Below are positions 1-6,664 of a stretch of 8,235 bases of DNA, in pieces. The stretch covers positions 1-8,235 of the forward strand of contig JBJHBG010000155.1 in assembly GCA_050485385.1 (NCBI GenBank), in the 5' to 3' direction. Within the stretch, counting starts at the first letter, position 1; the number at the start of each line of letters is the position of its first letter. Made by a program: the position numbers and the translations under genes. The stretch comes from RECO01 sp050485385 (GTDB taxonomy: Bacteria > Pseudomonadota > Alphaproteobacteria > Geminicoccales > Geminicoccaceae). The notes below the pieces were generated by a model. The model ran no database searches, was not told the DNA's origin, and saw only the letters and a program-made list of their open reading frames with translations.

Positions 1-363
1 TTGGAGGCGTCGGTGGAACTGGTCAACGAGCGGATCGAGGAGTTGCAGCCGATCCTCGCCGACGTCGAGCGGCTGACCGGCGGTGCCGGCGAGGTGGGCG
101 GCGACCTGCCGCGCCTCGTCGAGGGTGTGGAGCGCACGCTCCAGACCCTCGACGGCACCATCCGAGCCGTCGGCGGGGCGGCCGAGGGCATCGGCGGCGC
201 GGCCACGAGCGCCGGCCGGGCCGCCGACGAGGTGCCGCTCGTCCTGGTCAGGCTCGGCCAGACCTTGGCCCAGCTCGAGGAGGTGCTGGATGCCATGCGG
301 CGGAGCTGGCTGCTCGGTGGCCAGCCGACACCGGCACCCGGACCCGGAGACGTGCGGCCGTGA
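1..363 (+). CDS. MCE/MlaD-family lipid-transport protein, C-terminal fragment (5' end outside window)
   Basis: The frame is open from the first base to TGA at 361-363, so this is most likely the last ~120 residues of a longer protein; the TTG at position 1 is not a credible start. What is seen: an amphipathic helical segment (residues ~1-30, pattern ERIEELQPILADVERL), a Gly/Ala-rich stretch with spaced hydrophobics (~31-75), then a second helix ending in LEEVLDAMRRSWLLGG (residues ~93-108) and a Pro/Gly tail. Substrate-binding MCE proteins of Mla-type ABC importers typically end in a long helical region followed by a short Arg-Ser/Asn-Trp-Leu-Leu-Arg/Gly motif, which this resembles. The MCE domain itself would lie upstream and cannot be seen. 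Its role would be periplasmic, inner-membrane-anchored lipid shuttling. The next gene, a lipoprotein, overlaps it by four bases, which fits an MCE operon with an auxiliary lipoprotein. Another coiled-coil or methyl-accepting-type protein remains possible. Confidence 0.55.
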   Translation: MEASVELVNERIEELQPILADVERLTGGAGEVGGDLPRLVEGVERTLQTLDGTIRAVGGAAEGIGGAATSAGRAADEVPLVLVRLGQTLAQLEEVLDAMRRSWLLGGQPTPAPGPGDVRP

Positions 364-1223
364 GGGGGCTCGTGGTCGGCCTCGTCCTCGTGCTCGCCGC
401 CTGCGGCCGGTCGGAGCCGCCCTCCTTCACCGAACGCACGCTGGAGAACCAGCTCCGTGTCGCTCGGCTCGACTTTCAGGCCGGCCGCTACGGCCTCGCT
501 GCCGACGGCTTCGCGGTGGCACTCGAGACGGCCTGGAGCCTGGACGAGCCGGCCGCCATCGGTACTGCCGGCAGCGAGTACGCGCTCAGCCTGCTGCGCG
601 ACGACCGGCCCGACGAGGCGGCGCGGGCGGCCGCGCGCCTCCTGGCCGACTTCGACCGGCGCGGCGCCGAGCCCCCGGCCATGCTCGACCTCGTCGCCGG
701 TGCGGCGGCGGTGCGCCTCGACGATCCGGCGGCGGCCGAGATCGCGCTCCGCCCGCGAACCGACGACGCCGACGACGCGGTCCGCGAGCGTGCGTGGTAT
801 CTCTTGGGGCTCGCGGCGGCGGCGCGGGCCGACGCGGGCGGCTTGGAGCGTGCGGCAGCCCAGCTCGAGGCTGCCATGCGGCCGTTGGCTGCCGCCGACG
901 CGGCCGAGCTGAGGGCGCGGCTCGCTCTGTTGCGTGGGCAGCCGGGCCAGGCGCTGGAGCATCTCGCCGAGCTCCGCGCCGGGCGCCGCGACCTCGACGA
1001 TCTCGACGGGCTGGGCGAGGCCCTGGCGCTCTCGGGCCGCGCTGCCGAGGCCCTCGGCCAACCCCTGGTCGCCGCAGACTTCTACCTTCGGGCGGCGCGC
1101 AACGCGGCGGCGCGGGGCCGGGTCGCCCGGGCGCTCGCCTGGGCCGACGCGGCGCAGCGGCTCGACGCTGGCGGGCTCGGCGACGACGTCGCGCGCCTGC
1201 GCCGGGGTCTCGCCTCCGGCTGA
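360..1223 (+). CDS. TPR-like repeat lipoprotein, probable partner of the MCE transporter
   Basis: The GTG at 360 overlaps the upstream TGA (GTGA), with GGAGA at 346-350 as a plausible ribosome binding site, which supports this start and translational coupling. The N terminus is a short lipoprotein signal: Arg2, a hydrophobic core, and lipobox L-A-A-C with Cys15 as the lipidation site, so a membrane-anchored periplasmic protein is expected. The rest (287 aa in all) is almost wholly alpha-helical and Ala/Leu/Arg-rich, with repeated helix pairs of TPR character at ~30-58, ~66-98, ~142-176, ~183-207 and ~215-270; examples are the A-x-x-x-F-x-x-A-L-E pattern near 47-57 and ARLALLRGQPGQALEHLAEL near 186-205. 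TPR lipoproteins usually act as scaffolds or assembly partners. I infer that this one assists the adjacent MCE system. It does not look like the standard PqiC/ABC-type auxiliary lipoprotein domain. The specific function is unknown. Confidence 0.7.
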   Translation: MRGLVVGLVLVLAACGRSEPPSFTERTLENQLRVARLDFQAGRYGLAADGFAVALETAWSLDEPAAIGTAGSEYALSLLRDDRPDEAARAAARLLADFDRRGAEPPAMLDLVAGAAAVRLDDPAAAEIALRPRTDDADDAVRERAWYLLGLAAAARADAGGLERAAAQLEAAMRPLAAADAAELRARLALLRGQPGQALEHLAELRAGRRDLDDLDGLGEALALSGRAAEALGQPLVAADFYLRAARNAAARGRVARALAWADAAQRLDAGGLGDDVARLRRGLASG

Positions 1224-1235
1224 CGCCCGTGCCGT

Positions 1236-1278
1236 CCTTTGGTCGAGGGCCGTGGGGGTTCGCCCTGGTGGACGAAGG
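1236..1278. repeat. Imperfect inverted repeat in intergenic spacer, possible REP-like dispersed element
   Basis: The 95-base spacer between the lipoprotein gene and folD contains a composite hairpin. The outer arms 1236-1244 and 1270-1278 pair at six Watson-Crick positions, two G-T wobbles and one mismatch. After a small internal loop, the inner arms AGGGC (1246-1250) and GCCCT (1262-1266) pair perfectly around an 11-base loop. The right half, TTCGCCCTGGTGGACGAAGG (1259-1278), resembles from memory the very common intergenic repeat family containing TTCGCCCTGAGC...GTCGAAGGG seen in many proteobacteria. No T-tract follows, so it is a poor intrinsic terminator, although it could still act as a boundary or mRNA-stabilising structure after the lipoprotein gene. 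Dispersal cannot be tested from one copy. Confidence 0.4.
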
Positions 1279-1318
1279 GTGTAGGTGAGGCCACGGGTGC
1301 TGGGGCAAGCGGGACGAC

Positions 1319-2206
1319 ATGGCGATCATCATCGACGGCAGAGCGGCGGCGCTCGATCTGCGTGCGACGATCCGGACGGAGGTGGCGGACCTCCGTGCCA
1401 CGGGCGCGTCGCCGCCGGGCCTGCGCGTGGTAATCGTCGGCGACCATCCGGCGTCGCGCGCCTACGTACGGACCAAGACCCGCGTCGCCGCCGAGATCGG
1501 CATCGACGGTGCGTTGGTCGATCTGCCCGCCACGGCGACCACGGCGGACCTGCTGGCGGTGGTGGCGCGGCTCAACGCCGATCCGGCGACCCACGGCATC
1601 CTGGTCCAGCTCCCGCTGCCGCCGGCGGTCGACGAGACCGCCATCCTGGAGGCGATCGACCCGCTGAAGGACGTCGACGGCTTCCACCCGATCAATGTCG
1701 GCCGCCTCTTCGCCGCGTCCAGGCCACTCGCCGAGGCGCGGCTCGTGCCCTGCACGCCGCTCGGCTGCATGCACTTGTTGCAGCGCGTGCATGGGATGGA
1801 TGGCCTCGCCGGCGCGCACGCGGTCGTGCTGGGCCGTTCCAACATCGTCGGCAAGCCGATGGCGGCGCTGCTGCTCGGCGCCGACTGCACCGTCACCGTG
1901 GCGCATTCGAAGACCTGCGATCTCGACGGTCTCTGCCGTAGCGCCGACGTGTTGGTCGCCGCCGTCGGCCGGCCCCGCTTCGTCCAGGCCGGTTGGGTCA
2001 AGCCGGGGGCGACGGTGATCGACGTCGGCATCAACCGCGTCGCGGACGAGGAGGGGCGCGACCTCGTCGGCGACGTCGACTTCGAGGGCGCGCGTGAGGT
2101 GGCGGGCGCCATCACCCCGGTGCCGGGCGGCGTCGGACCGATGACCGTCGCCTGCCTGATGCGCAACACCCTCGCCGCCTACCGTCTCCAGGTCGCCGGC
2201 CGGTGA
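1319..2206 (+). CDS. folD: Bifunctional methylenetetrahydrofolate dehydrogenase / methenyltetrahydrofolate cyclohydrolase
   Basis: FolD interconverts 5,10-methylene-THF, 5,10-methenyl-THF and 10-formyl-THF in the cytoplasm, using NADP(H). The 295 aa length is normal for the family. Visible hallmarks: the catalytic Y-V-x-x-K motif (Tyr49, Lys53, matching E. coli Tyr50/Lys54), Gln97 in ILVQLPLP, Asp120 in KDVDGFHP, the cofactor-loop sequence VLGRSNIVGKPM at ~180-191, AHSKT, and the closing PVPGGVGPMT signature. All catalytic residues are present, so the enzyme should be active. The start is secure: an in-frame TGA at 1286-1288 leaves this ATG as the only candidate, though the upstream Shine-Dalgarno is weak. 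Its TGA (2204-2206) overlaps the soxB GTG, linking it to the sarcosine oxidase genes whose product, methylene-THF, is its substrate. It may be the only folD or a second, operon-dedicated copy; the window cannot tell. Confidence 0.97.
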   Translation: MAIIIDGRAAALDLRATIRTEVADLRATGASPPGLRVVIVGDHPASRAYVRTKTRVAAEIGIDGALVDLPATATTADLLAVVARLNADPATHGILVQLPLPPAVDETAILEAIDPLKDVDGFHPINVGRLFAASRPLAEARLVPCTPLGCMHLLQRVHGMDGLAGAHAVVLGRSNIVGKPMAALLLGADCTVTVAHSKTCDLDGLCRSADVLVAAVGRPRFVQAGWVKPGATVIDVGINRVADEEGRDLVGDVDFEGAREVAGAITPVPGGVGPMTVACLMRNTLAAYRLQVAGR

Positions 2207-3456
2207 AGCCCTATTCGGCGCTGCGGCTCCTTCGCGAGAGCCTGCGGGGCCACCGGGGGTGGGAGCGCGCCTGGCGCGAGCCCGAAGCCAAGCCCGCCTA
2301 CGACGTGGTGATCGTCGGCGGCGGCGGCCACGGTCTTGCCACCGCGTTCTACCTCGCAGCCGAGCACGGCATCACCGACGTCGCCGTCCTGGAGAAGGGC
2401 TGGCTCGGCTCGGGCAATGTCGGCCGCAACACGACCATCATCCGCTCCAACTACCTGCTCGCCCCCTCGATCGCCTTCTACGAGCGGGCGATGCAGCTCT
2501 GGGAGGGGCTGGAGCGCACGCTCGACTTCAACGCGATGGTCAGCCAGCGCGGCGTCTTGAACCTCTACCACTCGGACGCGCAGCGCGACGCCTATGCCCG
2601 GCGCGGCAACGCCATGCGCATGGCCGGCGTCGATGCCGAGTTGCTGGATCGCGGGGAGGTCCTGGACCTCGTGCCGGCGCTGCGGGACGGCAGTGTCCGC
2701 TTTCCCATCCAGGGCGGCCTGTTGCAGCGACGGGGCGGCACCGCGCGCCACGACGCGGTCGCCTGGGGCTATGCGCGGGCGGCGGATGCGCGCGGTGTCG
2801 ATCTGATCCAGCGCTGCGAGGTGACGGGCATCGACGTCGAGGGCGGGCGAGTGGTCGGCGTGCGCACGACACGCGGCCCGATTCGCGCCCGGAAGGTGGG
2901 CCTTGCGGTGGCCGGGCACACGTCGCAGGTGGCGCGCCTCGCCGGCCTGGAGCTGCCGGTCGAGACCCACGTGTTGCAGGCGTTCGTCACCGAGGCGGTG
3001 AAACCCTGCCTCGACGTCGTGCTCACCTACGGCGCCGGCCACTTCTACGTCAGCCAGTCGGACAAGGGCGGGCTGGTGTTCGGCGGCGACCTCGACGGCT
3101 ACAACTCCTACGCCCAGCGCGGCACGCTGCCGACCATGCAGGACGTGGCGACCGCGGGCCTCGCCATGCTGCCGTCCCTGTCGCGGCTGCGGCTGTTGCG
3201 GCAGTGGGCGGGCATCATGGACATGAGCTTCGACGGCAGCCCCTTCCTCTGCCGGACCGGCATCGGCGGGCTCTATCTCAACGGCGGCTGGTGCTATGGC
3301 GGCTTCAAGGCGACGCCGGCGTCGGGCTGGTGCTTCGCCCACACCATCGCCAAGGACGAGCCGCACCCGCTGAATGCGCCCTTCACCGTCGAGCGCTTCC
3401 GCGAGGGCCGGATGATCGACGAAAAGGGCGTCGGCCCCTTTCCCTGGGCGCAATAG
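2203..3456 (+). CDS. soxB: Heterotetrameric sarcosine oxidase, beta subunit (flavoprotein)
   Basis: The beta subunit carries the catalytic centre that oxidises the N-methyl amine. The 417 aa length is typical. The dinucleotide-binding fold starts at ~33 with GGGGHG (Gly39-Gly44) and the ribose-binding acidic residue Glu64, giving FAD binding. The GRNTTIIRSNYL signature follows (~74-85). The RGGTARHDAVAWG motif (~177-189) contains His183, the expected equivalent of the histidine that covalently holds FMN in characterised enzymes. The C terminus has GWCYGGFKATPASGW and a DEPHPLNAPF segment, both family marks. The GTG at 2203 is chosen because the N terminus Y-S-A-L-x-L-L-R-E then matches the conserved SoxB beginning, and because it overlaps the folD stop (GTGA). 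Only a weak CAGG lies upstream, so translation is probably coupled to folD. Sarcosine is the usual substrate; another N-methyl or secondary amino acid is possible. Confidence 0.95.
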   Translation: MKPYSALRLLRESLRGHRGWERAWREPEAKPAYDVVIVGGGGHGLATAFYLAAEHGITDVAVLEKGWLGSGNVGRNTTIIRSNYLLAPSIAFYERAMQLWEGLERTLDFNAMVSQRGVLNLYHSDAQRDAYARRGNAMRMAGVDAELLDRGEVLDLVPALRDGSVRFPIQGGLLQRRGGTARHDAVAWGYARAADARGVDLIQRCEVTGIDVEGGRVVGVRTTRGPIRARKVGLAVAGHTSQVARLAGLELPVETHVLQAFVTEAVKPCLDVVLTYGAGHFYVSQSDKGGLVFGGDLDGYNSYAQRGTLPTMQDVATAGLAMLPSLSRLRLLRQWAGIMDMSFDGSPFLCRTGIGGLYLNGGWCYGGFKATPASGWCFAHTIAKDEPHPLNAPFTVERFREGRMIDEKGVGPFPWAQ

Positions 3457-3460
3457 GAGG
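3455..3460 (+). promoter_or_regulatory. Strong Shine-Dalgarno site of soxD
   Basis: A perfect AGGAGG overlaps the soxB TAG stop and sits seven bases before the TTG at 3468. It is the strongest ribosome binding site in the operon, and it settles the start of the small soxD gene despite the rare TTG codon. It also implies that soxD can be initiated independently as well as by ribosomes finishing soxB. Confidence 0.75.
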
Positions 3461-3467
3461 GAGGCCC

Positions 3468-3740
3468 TTGCACCGCATCCGTTGTCCGTTTTGCGGCGTG
3501 CGCGACGAGGCGGAGTTCCTCTACCACGGCGACGCAACGAAGGTGCGGCCGGCCGACGACGCGGGCGAGCCGGCCGTCTTCGACTACGTCCACCGCCGGG
3601 CCGATCCGAAGGGCTGGCACGTCGAATGGTGGTACCACGCGCAGGGCTGTCGACGTTTCGTCAAGGTCGTGCGCCACACCGTCACCCACGCCGTCGCCTG
3701 GACCGGCACCCCGACCGACGCGCCCGAGGTGCCGGAGTGA
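3468..3740 (+). CDS. soxD: Heterotetrameric sarcosine oxidase, delta subunit (zinc-binding)
   Basis: This is a small 90-residue protein, the normal size for SoxD, starting at TTG (3468) seven bases after a strong AGGAGG. It begins M-H-R-I-R-C-P-F-C-G. Cys6 and Cys9, with His57 and Cys61 in WWYHAQGCRRF, form the expected zinc site; the known delta subunit binds zinc through this three-Cys, one-His pattern. The FDYVHRRADPKGWHVEWWYH stretch (~38-57) is also characteristic. The subunit is structural, packing in the tetramer and supporting assembly rather than catalysis. It sits between soxB and soxA in the usual B-D-A-G order, and its TGA overlaps the soxA GTG by four bases. Much longer open frames on both strands run across it but lack any such family signature. 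Confidence 0.95.
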   Translation: MHRIRCPFCGVRDEAEFLYHGDATKVRPADDAGEPAVFDYVHRRADPKGWHVEWWYHAQGCRRFVKVVRHTVTHAVAWTGTPTDAPEVPE

Positions 3741-6664
3741 ACGCCCAGCGGTTCCGGCTGGAGACGGGCGGGCGGATCGACCGCGAGCGGCCGGTCGACT
3801 TTCGCTTCGACGGCGCAGGCCATCGGGGCTTCGCGGGCGACACGCTCGCGTCCGCCCTCCTTGCCGAAGGCGTCCACCTCGTCGGCCGTTCGTTCAAGTA
3901 CCATCGCCCGCGGGGCATCCTTGCGGCCGGCAGCGAGGAACCGAATGCACTGGTGGAGGTGGGCGAGGGTGCCCGCCGCACGCCGAACACGCGGATGACC
4001 GAGGTGGAGCTGGAGCCTGGCCTCGTCGCCCGCAGCCAGAACCGCTGGCCCAGCCGCCGCTTCGACCTCCAGGCCGTCAACCAGCTCGCGGCCCCCCTCC
4101 TGGTCGCGGGCTTCTACTACAAGACCTTCAAGGCACCGGCCGCCTTCTGGGAACGGGTCTACGAGCCCCTGATCCGCCGCGCCGCCGGCCTTGGCCGGCC
4201 GCCGGCAGGCGCCGATCCGGACCGCTACGAACACGCGCACCTTACGACCGACGTGCTGGTCGTCGGCGCCGGTGCCGCCGGGCTGATGGCAGCGACGGCC
4301 GCGCGTGCGGCCGGTGCCCGCGTCGTCCTGGTCGACGAACAGCCCTGGCCCGGCGGCGCTCTGCTCGCCGGCGACGATCGGGTCGACGGCGAGCCGGGGG
4401 GCGACTGGGCTCGAGCCGTGCTTGCCGAACTGGACGCCCGCGTCCTGATGCGCACGACGGCGTTCGGCGTCTACGAGGACGGCGTCGTCGCGGCCGTCGA
4501 GCACTGCGCGGACGGCCCCGTCCGCGAGCGCTTGTGGACGCTTCGCTGCCGCCGCATCGTCGTCGCCGCCGGCGGCCACGAACGCCCGCTCCTGTTCGCC
4601 AACAACGACCGGCCGGGCATCATGCTGGCAGGTGCCATGCGCCGCTATCTGCACCAGTTCGCCGTGGTCCCCGGCCGGCGCGCCGTGGTCGCGACCACCG
4701 ACGACGAGGCCTACCGGACGGCCCTCGACCTCGCGGCCCAAGGCTGCCGCGTGCAGGCCGTCGTGGATGCGCGCTCCGCTGCCGGCCCGCTCGCCGACCG
4801 TGCACGGGCGCAGGGCATCGAGGTGTTGACGGACCACCACGTCGTGGCCGCGCGGGGCCGGGCGCGCGTGGTCGCGGTCGATGTCGTGGGGCCTGCGGGC
4901 GGGCGCCGCATCCCGTGCGATTGCGTCGCCATGTCGGCGGGCTTCCAGCCGGCGGTGCAGCTGCCGAGCCAAGCCGGCGCGCGGCCCCGTTGGGACGAGG
5001 GTCTCCGCGCCTTCGTGGTCGACCCATCCGAGCGGCTACTCGTGGCTGGCGCCGCGCGGGGTGTCCGCGGTCTCGCCGCCTGTGTCGCCGACGGGCTGCG
5101 TGCGGGGCTGGAGGCGGCCGGCGGCAACGTCGCGGTGCCGCTGCCCGCAGTCGCGCCCGACGTCGAGCAGGCGCCACCGGGCGCCCTGCCGCTCGGCCCC
5201 TTTCCCGGCAAGGCGTTCGTCGACTTCCAGAACGACGTGACCGTGGCCGACCTGGAGCTTGCGGTGCGCGAGGGCTACGGTGCTGCCGAGCATGCCAAGC
5301 GCTACACCACCCTCGCCATGGCGACCGATCAGGGCAAGACTTCGGCGGTGAACGGCCTGGAGGTGCTGGCCGCCCTCCAGGGCCGGGCGATGGAAGAAGC
5401 CGCACCCACCACCTTCCGTCCGCCCTATACGGGCGTCACGCTGGGCGCGTTGGCCGGACGGGAGACCGGCGCGGCCTACCAGCCGATCCGCCGCACGGCG
5501 CTGCACGATTGGCACCTCCGCCACGGTGCCGTGATGGTCGAGGCGGGCCACTGGCTCCGCCCCCGCTACTACGCGACGGCGCCCGGTGCCGACCTCATGA
5601 CCATGGCCGCCGAGGAGGCGATGGCCGTGCGGAGTGCCGTCGGGCTCTGCGACGTCTCCACCCTAGGCCGCATCGACCTGTTCGGCGCCGACGCCGCGGC
5701 CTTTCTCGACCGAATCTACGTCAACCGGATGGCGACGCTACCGGTCGGCCGCGTGCGCTACGGGCTGATGCTGCGGGAGGACGGCTTCGCCTTCGACGAC
5801 GGTACGGCGGCCCGGCTCCGCGAAGGCCACTTCGTCCTCACCACCACGACGGCCAACGCCCGAGCGGTCCTGCGCCACCTCGACTACCTGCACCAGTGCC
5901 GCTGGCCGGAGCTGGACGTGGCCTTCACCTCCGCCACCGAGGCATGGTGCGCCATGGCGCTTGCCGGGCCGCGTGCGCGCGAGGTGCTGGCAACGGTACT
6001 GCCGGATCTCGACGTCGCCAATGCGGCCCTGCCGTTCATGGCGCTCGCCGAGAGCTGCATTGCAGGCGTCATGGTGCGGGTCTTCCGCATCAGCTACTCG
6101 GGCGAATTGGGCTACGAGCTGACCGTCCCCTGGGGCTATGGCGAGGCGCTGTGGGAGCGCCTGCTCGAGGCCGGTGCGCCGTTCGGCATCCGCCCCTACG
6201 GCACCGAGGCGCTCGCCATCCTCCGCATCGAGAAGGGGCACGTCGCCGGCAACGAGCTGGACGGACGCACGACGGCCGCCGACCTCGGCCTCGGGCGTAT
6301 GGTGAGCCAGGCGAAGCTCGCCGTGGGCCAGGTGCTTGCCCGCCGGCTCGGCCTCGTCGATCCCGAGCGGCCCGCCCTCGTCGGTCTGCGCCCCGTCGAC
6401 GGCGCGGAGCGCCTGCGTGGCGGCGCGCATCTGGTGGCCGACCGCGCGCGGGCCACCATCGACCGCGACCTCGGCTGGGTCTCCTCGGTGCATTGGAGCC
6501 CGCACATGGCCTCGTGGATCGGCCTCGGCTTCGTCGCGGGCGGGCTGGCGCTGCACGACGGCGGGCGACTGTGGGCGGTCTATCCGCTGAAGGGCGAAGC
6601 CGTCGAGGTGACGGTCGCCTCGCCCTGCTTCGTCGATCCGGTGGGGGAGCGTCTGCGTGGCTGA
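3737..6664 (+). CDS. soxA: Heterotetrameric sarcosine oxidase, alpha subunit (NAD and folate domains)
   Basis: This is the largest subunit, 975 aa, the normal length. The GTG at 3737 overlaps the soxD stop (GTGA), with GAGGT at 3726-3730 as ribosome binding site; the long open frame upstream is soxD shadow. Domain order: an N-terminal ferredoxin-like domain (~15-110, containing GRSFKYHRPRG) that lacks any cysteine and so cannot hold a 2Fe-2S cluster, as in known SoxA; a helical linker with FYYKTF; a nucleotide-binding domain with GAGAAG (Gly177-Gly182) and acidic Asp200/Glu201, expected to bind NAD+; a middle region with AAGGHERPLLFANNDRPGI (~277-295); the GKAFVDFQNDVT junction (~491-502); and a GcvT-like C-terminal domain (~585-975) with EDGFAFDDGT (~681-690), whose Asp pair is the expected folate-reaction site. 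That domain condenses the imine or formaldehyde unit with THF to give methylene-THF. The usual K-K-x-D-F-I-G stretch is changed here (~858-864). Confidence 0.96.
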   Translation: MNAQRFRLETGGRIDRERPVDFRFDGAGHRGFAGDTLASALLAEGVHLVGRSFKYHRPRGILAAGSEEPNALVEVGEGARRTPNTRMTEVELEPGLVARSQNRWPSRRFDLQAVNQLAAPLLVAGFYYKTFKAPAAFWERVYEPLIRRAAGLGRPPAGADPDRYEHAHLTTDVLVVGAGAAGLMAATAARAAGARVVLVDEQPWPGGALLAGDDRVDGEPGGDWARAVLAELDARVLMRTTAFGVYEDGVVAAVEHCADGPVRERLWTLRCRRIVVAAGGHERPLLFANNDRPGIMLAGAMRRYLHQFAVVPGRRAVVATTDDEAYRTALDLAAQGCRVQAVVDARSAAGPLADRARAQGIEVLTDHHVVAARGRARVVAVDVVGPAGGRRIPCDCVAMSAGFQPAVQLPSQAGARPRWDEGLRAFVVDPSERLLVAGAARGVRGLAACVADGLRAGLEAAGGNVAVPLPAVAPDVEQAPPGALPLGPFPGKAFVDFQNDVTVADLELAVREGYGAAEHAKRYTTLAMATDQGKTSAVNGLEVLAALQGRAMEEAAPTTFRPPYTGVTLGALAGRETGAAYQPIRRTALHDWHLRHGAVMVEAGHWLRPRYYATAPGADLMTMAAEEAMAVRSAVGLCDVSTLGRIDLFGADAAAFLDRIYVNRMATLPVGRVRYGLMLREDGFAFDDGTAARLREGHFVLTTTTANARAVLRHLDYLHQCRWPELDVAFTSATEAWCAMALAGPRAREVLATVLPDLDVANAALPFMALAESCIAGVMVRVFRISYSGELGYELTVPWGYGEALWERLLEAGAPFGIRPYGTEALAILRIEKGHVAGNELDGRTTAADLGLGRMVSQAKLAVGQVLARRLGLVDPERPALVGLRPVDGAERLRGGAHLVADRARATIDRDLGWVSSVHWSPHMASWIGLGFVAGGLALHDGGRLWAVYPLKGEAVEVTVASPCFVDPVGERLRG

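Noticed and set aside
1224..1318. Folate riboswitch or promoter upstream of folD
   Set aside because: I could not recognise THF-riboswitch core elements or a convincing -35/-10 pair; only the imperfect hairpin is supportable.
1082..1906. 274-residue open frame on - across the spacer and folD
   Set aside because: It is antisense to folD's catalytic region and runs through the intergenic hairpin; it reads as shadow.
2179..3537. 452-residue open frame on - across soxB
   Set aside because: It is antisense shadow of soxB, with no recognisable domain and Arg/Ala/His-rich composition.
3482..3736. N-terminal extension of SoxA by 85 residues
   Set aside because: The extended frame lies inside soxD and is Arg-rich shadow; the GTG at 3737 has a ribosome binding site, overlaps the soxD stop and gives the normal SoxA N terminus.
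3584..4972. 462-residue open frame on - across soxD/soxA
   Set aside because: It is antisense shadow; biased composition and no motifs, while the plus strand encodes conserved SoxD and SoxA.
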